From: Nonomuraea fuscirosea
Lineage (GTDB): Bacteria > Actinomycetota > Actinomycetes > Streptosporangiales > Streptosporangiaceae
Assembly: GCF_003001935.1 (NCBI RefSeq)
Contig: NZ_PVNG01000010.1
Location: forward strand, 124,001-188,000
Reading direction: 5' to 3'
Length of the DNA stretch: 64,000 bases
This document shows, piece after piece, positions 39,605-46,538 of the stretch. Below the pieces are notes generated by a model. That model was not told where the DNA came from and ran no database searches. It was given only the letters and a program-made list of their open reading frames with translations. The translations under genes and the position numbers were made by a program. How positions within the stretch are numbered: position 1 is the stretch's first letter; every line of letters starts with the position of its first letter.

Positions 39605-40638
39605 GGCGATGCGGCGAGGTCGAGGGCGATGTCGGCGATCAGGTCCTCCTGGCCGCCGACCATGCCGCGCCGCCCCGCCTCGACCAGGATCGAGCGGGTG
39701 TCCAGGCCGTAGCGCGCGGCGGCGGCCTCGGCGTGGCGCAGGAAGCTCGAATAGACGCCGGCGTAGCCGAGGGTCAGCGTCTCGCGGTCGACCCGCACCT
39801 CGCGGTCCTGCAACGGCCGGACGAGGTCGTCGGCGGCGTCCATCAGCGGGAACAGGTCGCAGCCGTGATCGAGGCCGAGCAGGTCGGCCACCGCGACGAA
39901 CGCCTCGATGGGGCAGTTGCCGGCCCCGGCGCCCTGCCCGGCCAGGGACGCGTCCACGCGGGACGCGCCGTTCTCGACCGCGATCACGCTGTTGGCGACG
40001 CCCAGGCCCAGGTTGTGGTGGGCGTGGATGCCGAGCTGGGTCTCCGGCCGCAGCACGTCCCGGTACGCGCGGATCCGGTCCCGTACGCCGTCCATGGTGA
40101 GACGCCCGCCGGAGTCGGTCACGTAGACGCAGTGCGCGCCGTAGGACTCCATGAGCCTGGCCTGCGCGGCGAGCTCGGCCGGCGCGGCCATGTGGGACAT
40201 CATCAGGAAACCGGCCACGTCCATGCCCAGCTCGCGGGCGGCGGCGATGTGCTGCGCGGAGATGTCGGCCTCGGTGCAGTGCGTGGCGATCCGGACGGAA
40301 CGGATGCCGAGTCGGTGCGCCTGGCGCAGGTCGTGCAGGGTGCCGATGCCGGGCAGCAGCAGCGTGGTCGGCACGGCCCGCCGGGTGACGTCGCAGACCG
40401 CCTCGATCCACTCCCAGTCGGTGTGCGCGCCGATTCCGTAGTTGATGCTCGAACCGGACAATCCGTCGCCGTGCGCGATCTCGATGGCGGCCACGCCGGC
40501 CGCGTCCAGCGCGGCGGCGATCGAGCGCGCCTGCTCGACGGTGTAGCGGTGCCGGATGGCGTGCATGCCGTCCCGCAGGGTCACGTCCTGGACGTACAGG
40601 CTCGCGATCGATGGGCCGGTCGTCGGCTGGCTCGTCAT
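39598..40638 (-). CDS. mhpE: 4-hydroxy-2-oxovalerate aldolase
   Basis: A 346-residue class II, metal-dependent aldolase that splits 4-hydroxy-2-oxovalerate (or a homologue) to pyruvate and acetaldehyde at the end of meta-cleavage pathways. VTLRDGMHAIRH holds the metal-binding Asp (D23) and neighbouring catalytic residues, TDSGGRLT follows in the barrel and HAHHNLGLG supplies the second metal histidines. Its ATG overlaps the stop of the acetaldehyde dehydrogenase gene (ATGA), as in dmpFG- and hsaGF-type pairs, whose products form a channelled complex. It is last in its operon, and its stop is embedded in a 17-bp tandem repeat. Confidence 0.95.
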   Translation of the reverse strand: MTSQPTTGPSIASLYVQDVTLRDGMHAIRHRYTVEQARSIAAALDAAGVAAIEIAHGDGLSGSSINYGIGAHTDWEWIEAVCDVTRRAVPTTLLLPGIGTLHDLRQAHRLGIRSVRIATHCTEADISAQHIAAARELGMDVAGFLMMSHMAAPAELAAQARLMESYGAHCVYVTDSGGRLTMDGVRDRIRAYRDVLRPETQLGIHAHHNLGLGVANSVIAVENGASRVDASLAGQGAGAGNCPIEAFVAVADLLGLDHGCDLFPLMDAADDLVRPLQDREVRVDRETLTLGYAGVYSSFLRHAEAAAARYGLDTRSILVEAGRRGMVGGQEDLIADIALDLAASPS

Positions 40639-41579
40639 CGGGTGGTCTCCTGGCGGTGGGCGGCGATCCGTTCGGCGGTCCGCAGGGCCGCCGACGTCAT
40701 GATGTCGAGGTTGCCCGCGTAGGCGGGCAGGTAGTGCGCGGCGCCCTCGACCTCCAGGAACACCGACACCTTGATCGCGCCGCCGGGCGCGCCGGCCGGG
40801 ATCAGCCGGTGCAGCGGGTCGTCGGCGGCGACGGTCTCGAACTGCACCTTCTGCTTGAGCCGGTAGCCGGGCACGTACGCCTGCACCCGCCCGACCATCG
40901 CCTCGACCGACGCGGTGACGGCTTCGGTGTCGGCGTCGGAGACGAGGCAGTGCACGGTGTCGCGCATGATCAGCGGCGGCTCGGCCGGGTTGAGCACGAT
41001 GATGGCCTTGCCCCGCGCCGCGCCCCCGACCCGCTCGATCGCCGACGCGGTGGTCTCGGTGAACTCGTCGATGTTGGCCCGCGTGCCGGGCCCCGCAGAA
41101 CGGGAGGAGATCGACGCGACGATCTCGCCGTAGTGCACCGGGGTGACCGCACCGACCGCCGCCACGATCGGGATGGTGGCCTGCCCGCCGCAGGTGACCA
41201 TGTTGACGTTCGGAGCGTCGAGGTGTTCGTCCAGGTTGACCGGCGGCACGATGTAGGGCCCGAGCGCCGCCGGCGTGAGGTCGACGACGGTGCGGCCGAG
41301 GGGGCGCAGGACCTCGTCGTGGCGGCGGTGCGCGCCGGCGGAGGTCGCGTCGAAGACGTACTCGACCTCGGCGAACTCGTCCAGCCGGACGAGACCGTCG
41401 ACGCCCTCGTGGGTCGTGGCGACCTTGAGGCGGCGGGCCCTGGCCAGCCCGTCGGACTCGGGGTCGATGCCGGCCATGGCGGCCAGGCTGAGCCGGTCCG
41501 ACAGCCGCAGCACCTTGATCATCAGGTCGGTGCCGATGTTGCCCGAGCCGATGATCGCCACCTTGGCGAGCCCGCTCAT
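40635..41579 (-). CDS. mhpF: acetaldehyde dehydrogenase (acylating)
   Basis: A 314-residue CoA-dependent acetaldehyde dehydrogenase converting acetaldehyde, NAD and CoA to acetyl-CoA. GSGNIG at 11-16 binds NAD, TCGGQATIP holds catalytic C130, and LNPAEPPLIMRDT is a conserved substrate-loop stretch. It is coupled on both sides: its start overlaps the hydratase stop and its stop overlaps the aldolase start by 4 bp. The pair forms the channelling aldolase-dehydrogenase complex of meta-cleavage lower pathways. Confidence 0.95.
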   Translation of the reverse strand: MSGLAKVAIIGSGNIGTDLMIKVLRLSDRLSLAAMAGIDPESDGLARARRLKVATTHEGVDGLVRLDEFAEVEYVFDATSAGAHRRHDEVLRPLGRTVVDLTPAALGPYIVPPVNLDEHLDAPNVNMVTCGGQATIPIVAAVGAVTPVHYGEIVASISSRSAGPGTRANIDEFTETTASAIERVGGAARGKAIIVLNPAEPPLIMRDTVHCLVSDADTEAVTASVEAMVGRVQAYVPGYRLKQKVQFETVAADDPLHRLIPAGAPGGAIKVSVFLEVEGAAHYLPAYAGNLDIMTSAALRTAERIAAHRQETTR

Positions 41580-42394
41580 GACGCCTCACCCCGCTCGGCG
41601 AAGGAGGCGGTGACCTCGGCGAAGGAGACGGTGACGGAGCCCAGGCCGGAGATCTGCGCGGTGAAGACGTCGCCGGGCGCGGCGGGGACCATCGGGCCGA
41701 GCGCTCCGGTCAGGACCACGTCGCCGGCGCGCAGGGGTTCGCCGCGGCGGGCCAGCGTCGAGGCCAGCCAGGCCGCGGCGTTGAGCGGGTCGCCCAGGCA
41801 GTCGCGGCCGGTGCCTTCAGAGACCAGCTCGCCGCCCCGGTACATCCGCATCGCGATGTCGGCCGGCTCGACCTCCTCGATGGAGACCTGCTCGTCGCCG
41901 AGGACGAACAGCCCCGAGGAGGCGTTGTCCGCCACGGTGTCGACGATCGTGATGTCCCAGCCGGCGATCCTGCTGTCCACGATCTCCAGCGCGGGGCGGA
42001 CGGCCGCCGTCGCCGCGCGCACGTCGGCCGGGGTGCAGTCGGGACCGGTCAGGTCGGCGCCCAGGATCAGCGCCACCTCCGCCTCGATCCTGGGCTGGAG
42101 CAGCCGCCCGGCCGGCACGGAGCCGCCGTCCGCCAGCGCCATGGAGGCGAGCAGTGCCCCGAAGTCGGGCTGGTCCACGCCCAGCTGGCGCTGCACGGCC
42201 GGCGAAGTGAGGCCGATCTTGCGCCCGGTCAGGCGGTGGCCGGCCGCGAGCAGACGCTCGTTGTTGAGCCGCTGGACCTCGTAGGCGGCGTCGATGTCCC
42301 CGGCCGTGAACAGGTCGCGGATCGGCGGGCACGGCGTGCCGGTGGCGGTCGCGGTCGCGAGCAGGTCCGCGGCCTTCTGGACGGTGGCGCTCAT
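41576..42394 (-). CDS. mhpD: 2-keto-4-pentenoate hydratase
   Basis: A 272-residue hydratase of the fumarylacetoacetate hydrolase superfamily that adds water to 2-hydroxypenta-2,4-dienoate. RKIGLTSPAVQRQLGVDQP is the classic substrate and metal-binding segment, and PRIEAEVALILG supplies the E-x-E metal ligands. A promoter-like TTGGCA...TATAC lies upstream. The C-terminus carries a tandem seven-residue repeat VTVSFAE-VTASFAE before the stop, from a 21-bp DNA duplication. It is first gene of the lower-pathway operon with mhpF and mhpE. Confidence 0.93.
   Translation of the reverse strand: MSATVQKAADLLATATATGTPCPPIRDLFTAGDIDAAYEVQRLNNERLLAAGHRLTGRKIGLTSPAVQRQLGVDQPDFGALLASMALADGGSVPAGRLLQPRIEAEVALILGADLTGPDCTPADVRAATAAVRPALEIVDSRIAGWDITIVDTVADNASSGLFVLGDEQVSIEEVEPADIAMRMYRGGELVSEGTGRDCLGDPLNAAAWLASTLARRGEPLRAGDVVLTGALGPMVPAAPGDVFTAQISGLGSVTVSFAEVTASFAERGEAS
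41594..41635. repeat. 21-bp tandem repeat in the hydratase C-terminus
   Basis: Two adjacent 21-bp units (41594-41614 and 41615-41635) differ by one base and each encodes VT[VA]SFAE. They sit six codons before the stop codon. Confidence 0.85.
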
Positions 42395-42458
42395 CGTGGC
42401 TCCGAGCGGGTCGAGGGCATCGGCGCACCTCCGAAGGGGTGGCTGTGAACGTCCCCAG

Positions 42459-42509
42459 GTATAGGCGGGTGAGCCGGGGTGTGCCAAAGTTCGTTCCGTG
42501 CACCGGAAC
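42459..42509. promoter_or_regulatory. lower-pathway promoter and IclR-type palindrome over the iclR start
   Basis: On the minus strand TTGGCA (complement of 42482-42487) and TATAC (complement of 42459-42463), 18 bp apart, resemble a vegetative promoter for the hydratase operon. Immediately upstream lies GTTCCG-TGCAC-CGGAAC at 42493-42509, a palindrome of the IclR type, overlapping the GTG start of the divergent iclR gene. The arrangement suits activation of the operon and autorepression of iclR by one bound protein. Confidence 0.6.
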
Positions 42510-43247
42510 ACCTCGCCCGTGAACATGCTGGACAAGGCCGTGTCCATCCTGGACGTCTACCGCCCGGACGGCGGCTCGTTCCGCCTGACGGAACTCGCGG
42601 CCAGGGCGGGCCTGCCCAAGACCACGGCCTTCCGCCTGATCGGCGACCTCGTCCGGCTCGGCCTGCTGGAGCGCGACGGGGAGCGCTACCGGCTCGGCGG
42701 CACCCTGTTCGAGCTGGGCTCGCTCGTCCCCCGACGGCATGACCTGCGCGAGAGCGCGCTGCCGTTCCTCCAGGACCTGTTCGAGAGCACCCGCCAGACC
42801 GTGCACTTCGGGATCCGGGACGATCGTGACGTCGTGTATCTCGAACGTATCCACGGTCACGACGCCGTTCCCCTGCCGTCCAGGATCGGTGGCCGGCTGC
42901 CGCTGACCTGCACCGCGATCGGCAAGGCCCTGCTCGCGTTCTCCGGGCCCGAGCTGGCGGACGCGATCCTGGCCGGGCCGCTGCCGCGGCTGACCGCGTA
43001 CTCGATCGCCGACCCGCTGCGTCTGCGGACGGCGCTCGAACAGACCCAGGTGTCCGGGCTCGCGTACGAGGAGCAGGAGGCGGCGCTCGGGATCAGCTGC
43101 ATCGCCGCGCCGGTGTTCGCCGGCGCCGGCGAACCCGTCGCGGCGCTGTCGGTGGCGGTGCCCCGCGAGCACTTCCGGCCGGCCCACCTCGCCCCGGCGG
43201 TGCGCACGGCCGCCCTCGGCCTGTCCCGCACGCTGCGACAGGGCTGA
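42498..43247 (+). CDS. IclR family transcriptional regulator
   Basis: A 249-residue IclR protein. The N-terminal winged helix is NMLDKAVSILDVYRPDGGSFRLTELAARAGLPKTTAFRLIGDL, and the C-terminal GAF-like effector domain has LPLTCTAIGKALLA and GISCIAAPVF, both family signatures. It is divergent from the meta-cleavage lower-pathway operon. IclR proteins of this kind (PcaR, MhpR, PobR) sense aromatic intermediates, so it is the prime candidate to control the operon at 39.6-42.4 kb. Confidence 0.93.
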   Translation: MHRNTSPVNMLDKAVSILDVYRPDGGSFRLTELAARAGLPKTTAFRLIGDLVRLGLLERDGERYRLGGTLFELGSLVPRRHDLRESALPFLQDLFESTRQTVHFGIRDDRDVVYLERIHGHDAVPLPSRIGGRLPLTCTAIGKALLAFSGPELADAILAGPLPRLTAYSIADPLRLRTALEQTQVSGLAYEEQEAALGISCIAAPVFAGAGEPVAALSVAVPREHFRPAHLAPAVRTAALGLSRTLRQG

Positions 43248-43258
43248 ATCAGAGAAGA

Positions 43259-43326
43259 GAGAACGTTCGGTCTTGACCAAACGGCGGCCGACCGTCATGA
43301 TGAGTGGAGGGAGAACGTTCGGTCTT
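43259..43326 (+). promoter_or_regulatory. ohr promoter with two GAGAACGTTCGGTCTT operators
   Basis: GAGAACGTTCGGTCTT occurs exactly at 43259-43274 and 43311-43326. Each has the inner palindrome GAACGTTC, and the first extends into a near-perfect 20-bp dyad CGTTCGGTCTTGACCAAACG (43264-43283). TTGACC (43273-43278) could be the -35 and CATGAT (43296-43301) the -10, so the two sites flank the core promoter of the Ohr gene. The binding protein is unknown; the adjacent TetR is a candidate. Confidence 0.7.
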
Positions 43327-43346
43327 CTAGGGAAGGAACCGCGACC

Positions 43347-43775
43347 ATGAGCCAGCCCCTTTACACCGGCATCGCCACCTCCACCGGGGACGGCAGGGCG
43401 GGAGGCAACGCCAGGACCGACGACGGCCTGCTCGACGTCACCCTGGCCATCCCGAAGGAGATGGGCGGCCCCGGCGGCGCGACCAACCCGGAGCAGCTGT
43501 TCGCGGCCGGCTGGGCCGCGTGCTTCCACTCGGCGCTCAAGGCCGTGGCCGCGCAGCGGAAGACCCCCGTCACCGACTCGGCGGTCATCGCCGAGGTGCA
43601 GGTGCTCCCCACCCCGGAAGGCGGGTTCACGCTCAGCGCCGCGCTGCACGTCGAGCTGTCCGGCGTGGACCAGGCGACGGCGGACGCGCTCGTCGACGGC
43701 GCCCACGCGATGTGCCCCTACTCCAACGCGACGCGCGGCAACATCCCGGTCACCCTGGACGCGACCGTCGCATGA
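43347..43775 (+). CDS. ohr: organic hydroperoxide resistance protein
   Basis: A 142-residue Ohr-type thiol peroxidase of the OsmC superfamily that reduces organic hydroperoxides. The catalytic cysteines are C59 (WAACFHSAL) and C123 (AMCPYSNAT), the spacing typical of Ohr rather than OsmC. N-terminal YTGIATSTGDGRAG is canonical. It is preceded by a doubly marked promoter and followed by a perfect 17-bp hairpin, so it is monocistronic. No MarR-type OhrR gene is adjacent. Confidence 0.95.
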   Translation: MSQPLYTGIATSTGDGRAGGNARTDDGLLDVTLAIPKEMGGPGGATNPEQLFAAGWAACFHSALKAVAAQRKTPVTDSAVIAEVQVLPTPEGGFTLSAALHVELSGVDQATADALVDGAHAMCPYSNATRGNIPVTLDATVA

Positions 43776-43779
43776 AACC

Positions 43780-43822
43780 CCGGTGGCCGGGCCGACGCGG
43801 ACCCCGTCGGCCCGGCCACCGG
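43780..43822 (+). terminator. hairpin terminator after ohr
   Basis: CCGGTGGCCGGGCCGAC (43780-43796) pairs perfectly over 17 bp with 43806-43822 across a 9-nt loop, starting 4 bp after the ohr stop. No T run follows, as is common in this genome type. Confidence 0.75.
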
Positions 43823-43885
43823 CTCCACCCCGCACCCGGTGATCACCGTTGGGTGCCGCCGTCCGAGCGGATCTATCATGGCCGC

Positions 43886-44542
43886 ATGGTCAGGGAATCC
43901 GGCTCCGCGCCGGCCGCTGCCGGTCTGAGCAGCCGCGAGGTCATCTTGAACGCGGCGCGCACCCTCATCGGCGAAAAAGGGTACGACGGCATGGCCATCT
44001 CCGACCTGTGCGCGCAGTCCGGGCTGCCGCCCAGCTCGATCTACTACCACTTCGGCAACAAGCTCGGCGTCCTGGCCGCACTCCTTGAGCGCACCTTCGA
44101 CGAGTTGCACGCCCTTTTCCCCAACCCGTCCTCGTTCGACGACCTCGCGCCTTTGGAGCGGCTCGAAGCGTGGTTCTCGGCCGCGTGCCGTTCGCTCGAC
44201 CGGCGGCCCGACTACCTCCGGCTGCTCGTCGCGATCAGCGTCGGGCCGCAGAAGGACGCCGAGGTGGTGCGCAGGACCGTGCGCCGCATCCGCGACTACG
44301 CCCACGCGTCCTGGGTCGACGCGCTCACGCCCATCTTCGCGCCCGAGGGCGGCGAGGCCGGCGAGGCCCTCGTGCAGCGGCTGGCCATTCTCGGCCGCGC
44401 CCTGACCGACGGTCTCTCGGTGACCAACAGCTTCGACGAGATGACCTACAGCTCGCAGGTCACGCCCTTCGTCGCCCTGGTCCGCGGCCTCGCGGAGCAC
44501 CGCGACGGCGCGCAGCGGCTCTTCGGCGACGGCGAGGCCTGA
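43886..44542 (+). CDS. TetR/AcrR family regulator (aromatic catabolism locus)
   Basis: A 218-residue TetR protein. The DNA-binding domain runs ILNAARTLIGEKGYDGMAISDLCAQSGLPPSSIYYHFGNKLGVL; the C-terminal domain is of a TetR_C type without recognisable ligand motif. It lies between ohr and the meta-cleavage upper operon, on the same strand as both. It may control either the ohr promoter or the promoters carrying the shared GAACGCTACATACA element. The ATG at 43886 gives a family-typical start. Confidence 0.9.
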   Translation: MVRESGSAPAAAGLSSREVILNAARTLIGEKGYDGMAISDLCAQSGLPPSSIYYHFGNKLGVLAALLERTFDELHALFPNPSSFDDLAPLERLEAWFSAACRSLDRRPDYLRLLVAISVGPQKDAEVVRRTVRRIRDYAHASWVDALTPIFAPEGGEAGEALVQRLAILGRALTDGLSVTNSFDEMTYSSQVTPFVALVRGLAEHRDGAQRLFGDGEA

Positions 44543-44570
44543 CCTCCGGAAATCGGTGGCGAAGTCACTC

Positions 44571-44612
44571 TTGATAACACCGCCGAAATTTGTATAGTGA
44601 ACGCTACATACA
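44571..44612 (+). promoter_or_regulatory. upper-pathway promoter with shared 22-bp element, copy 1
   Basis: TTGATA (44571-44576) and TATAGT (44593-44598), 16 bp apart, form a good promoter. Overlapping the -10 is a 22-bp element (44591-44612) ending GAACGCTACATACA, of which 20 of 22 positions recur upstream of the MFS transporter at 46437. The element has an imperfect dyad (TGTAK...CTACA) suiting an operator. Confidence 0.7.
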
Positions 44613-44633
44613 GGCGGACAGATTGGAGGCGGA

Positions 44634-45449
44634 GTGACGAGCACGTTAGATGTCGGTGACCTGCGCCTGGCCTACACCGAGGCCGGCGCCGGCGCCCCGG
44701 TCGTGTGGCTGCACGGCTCGGGACCCGGCGCCACCGGTATGAGCAACTTCGGCGGGAACCTGCCCGCCTTCGCGGACTACCGCAACATCGTGATCGACCT
44801 GCCGGGCTGGGGCGACACCCCGCGGCCCGAGCTGGACGAGCCGCTGATCTTCCACGCCGCCGAACGGGTGTGCCGGGCGATGACGGCGCTGGGGATCGAG
44901 CGGGCCCACCTGGTCGGCAACTCCTACGGTGGCGCGGTGGCGATGCGGATCGCGATGCGCCATCCGGAGCGCGTGGACCGGCTCGTCCTCATGGCGCCGG
45001 GCGGAGTCCTCCCCGCGGACGCGCCGCCCTGGCCGGTCGGCCTGGACCGCCTCTTCGCCTACATGGCCGCGGCCAAGCCGTCGCGCGAGGCGATGGCGGA
45101 GTTCGTCCGTCTCATGGTCCACGACGAGAGCCTCGCGACCGAGGAGCTCATCGACGAGCGCTACGAGTCGAGCCTGCGCGCCCACCCCGAGCTGCCGATC
45201 CCGCCGAACTTCGGCGACCTGACCCCCGACCTGGGCCTCATTGCCGCCCCCACGCTGCTCGTGTGGGGCAGGGAGGACCAGACCGTCCCGCTGACCTGGG
45301 CGCCCAGGATCCTCGACGGGATCCCGGACGCGGAGCTGCGCGTGCTGCCGCACTGCCGGCACTGGGTCCAGTACGAGCGTGCGCCTGAGTTCAACCACAT
45401 CGTCCGCGAGTTTCTGCAGGGCGGAGCAGCCGCCGCATCGGAGGAATGA
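44634..45449 (+). CDS. meta-cleavage product C-C hydrolase (alpha/beta fold)
   Basis: A 271-residue hydrolase of the BphD/MhpC/HsaD family that splits the ring-fission product into 2-hydroxypenta-2,4-dienoate and an acid. HGSGPGATGMSNF at 27-39 is the diagnostic oxyanion loop of meta-cleavage product hydrolases, GNSYGG holds S97, WGREDQTVP the catalytic Asp and CRHWVQYERAPEFN the His. It starts with GTG 22 bp after the shared operator element. Its stop overlaps the dioxygenase start by 4 bp. Confidence 0.9.
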   Translation: MTSTLDVGDLRLAYTEAGAGAPVVWLHGSGPGATGMSNFGGNLPAFADYRNIVIDLPGWGDTPRPELDEPLIFHAAERVCRAMTALGIERAHLVGNSYGGAVAMRIAMRHPERVDRLVLMAPGGVLPADAPPWPVGLDRLFAYMAAAKPSREAMAEFVRLMVHDESLATEELIDERYESSLRAHPELPIPPNFGDLTPDLGLIAAPTLLVWGREDQTVPLTWAPRILDGIPDAELRVLPHCRHWVQYERAPEFNHIVREFLQGGAAAASEE

Positions 45450-46321
45450 CACCCGTGGGTATCAGGAAGCTTGGCTACGTCGGCCTCAACGTCACCGACG
45501 TCGAGGCGTGGACCGACCTGCTCGGCCGTACGCTGGGGATCGGCGTCACCCTCGCCAAGTCCGGCACCGACGAGGTCGCCCTGGCCGAGCTCGACGAGTT
45601 CAAATACCGCGTGGCCCTCTACCCCTCCACCGAGGACAGCCCGCGCGAGCTGGGCTGGATCGTCGACACGCCGGCCGAGCTCGACCGGCTCACCCGGCGG
45701 CTCACGGACGCCGGCTTCACCGTCGCGGAGGGATCCGCGGAGGAGCGGGAACTGCGCGGCGCCACGTCGCTGCGCTGGTTCACCGACCCGGTCGGCTACC
45801 GCGTGGAACTCGCGGTCGGGGAGGCCAAGGTACGCACCGCCGCCGCCCGGCCGCCCGGCGGCCCCGGCACCACCGGCCTCGGACATTTCGTCCTGGCCGG
45901 TCCCAGGCTCCAGGAGATGCGCGAGCTGTACGAGTCGGTGCTGGAGTTCAAGCTGACCGACTACCGCGCCCCCGGCCTGTTCTTCTTCCGCTGCAACCGG
46001 ACCCACCACAGCATCGCCCTGGCCGGCGCCGAGACGGCGTCGATCCACCACCTGGAGTTCGAGCACGGCTCCATCGACGACGTCGGCCGGGCCTACGACC
46101 GGGCCAAGGCGAACGACGTGCCGATCTCGATCAGCCTCGGCCGGCACATGAACGACAAGGCGATCTCCTTCTACGTCAAGAACCCCAGCGGCTTCCACCT
46201 GGAGATCGGCTGCGCGGGCATCGAGGTGGGCGAGGACTGGGTCCCGCACGACTTCGGCCGCCCGGACGTCTGGGGACACCACCACGCCGACGCCAATCCC
46301 TTCGCCGCACCGAAGTCGTGA
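45446..46321 (+). CDS. extradiol ring-cleavage dioxygenase (type I, VOC family)
   Basis: A 291-residue two-domain extradiol dioxygenase that opens a catechol next to its hydroxyls using Fe(II) and O2. The active, C-terminal barrel holds the facial triad: H147 in TGLGHFVL, a His of IHHLEFEH (H201 or H202) and E253 in FHLEIGC. The N-terminal barrel lacks the metal ligands, as in BphC and HsaC. GGAGGA precedes the ATG, and the gene is coupled to the hydrolase. Substrate type (biaryl-like or alkyl catechol) cannot be decided from motifs. Confidence 0.92.
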   Translation: MTPVGIRKLGYVGLNVTDVEAWTDLLGRTLGIGVTLAKSGTDEVALAELDEFKYRVALYPSTEDSPRELGWIVDTPAELDRLTRRLTDAGFTVAEGSAEERELRGATSLRWFTDPVGYRVELAVGEAKVRTAAARPPGGPGTTGLGHFVLAGPRLQEMRELYESVLEFKLTDYRAPGLFFFRCNRTHHSIALAGAETASIHHLEFEHGSIDDVGRAYDRAKANDVPISISLGRHMNDKAISFYVKNPSGFHLEIGCAGIEVGEDWVPHDFGRPDVWGHHHADANPFAAPKS

Positions 46322-46436
46322 CCCGCACGGCCCCGAGCCGTCCGACATCCTGACCGCGACGCGGCCCGACGCTCATCCCCGCCGGTAGACCCGGACGCCC
46401 CTGACGTCCTCGGCAGAGCCGGCGCACCCCCACCGT

Positions 46437-46458
46437 TGTAGAGCGAACGCTACATACA
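46437..46458 (+). promoter_or_regulatory. shared 22-bp element, copy 2, upstream of the MFS operon
   Basis: A 22-bp element beginning TGTAGAGC and ending GAACGCTACATACA, matching the one at 44591-44612 in 20 of 22 positions. It lies 81 bp before the MFS transporter start and contains the dyad TGTAG/CTACA. Both copies have the same orientation relative to the downstream genes, so one regulator probably controls both transcription units. Confidence 0.7.
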
Positions 46459-46538
46459 CAGCCTGAGGCGCCGTACGGGCGCCGGTCCAGGCTTACTCGG
46501 GGGCTTTTCGACCATCGCGCAACCAAGCGAGGTTTCCC

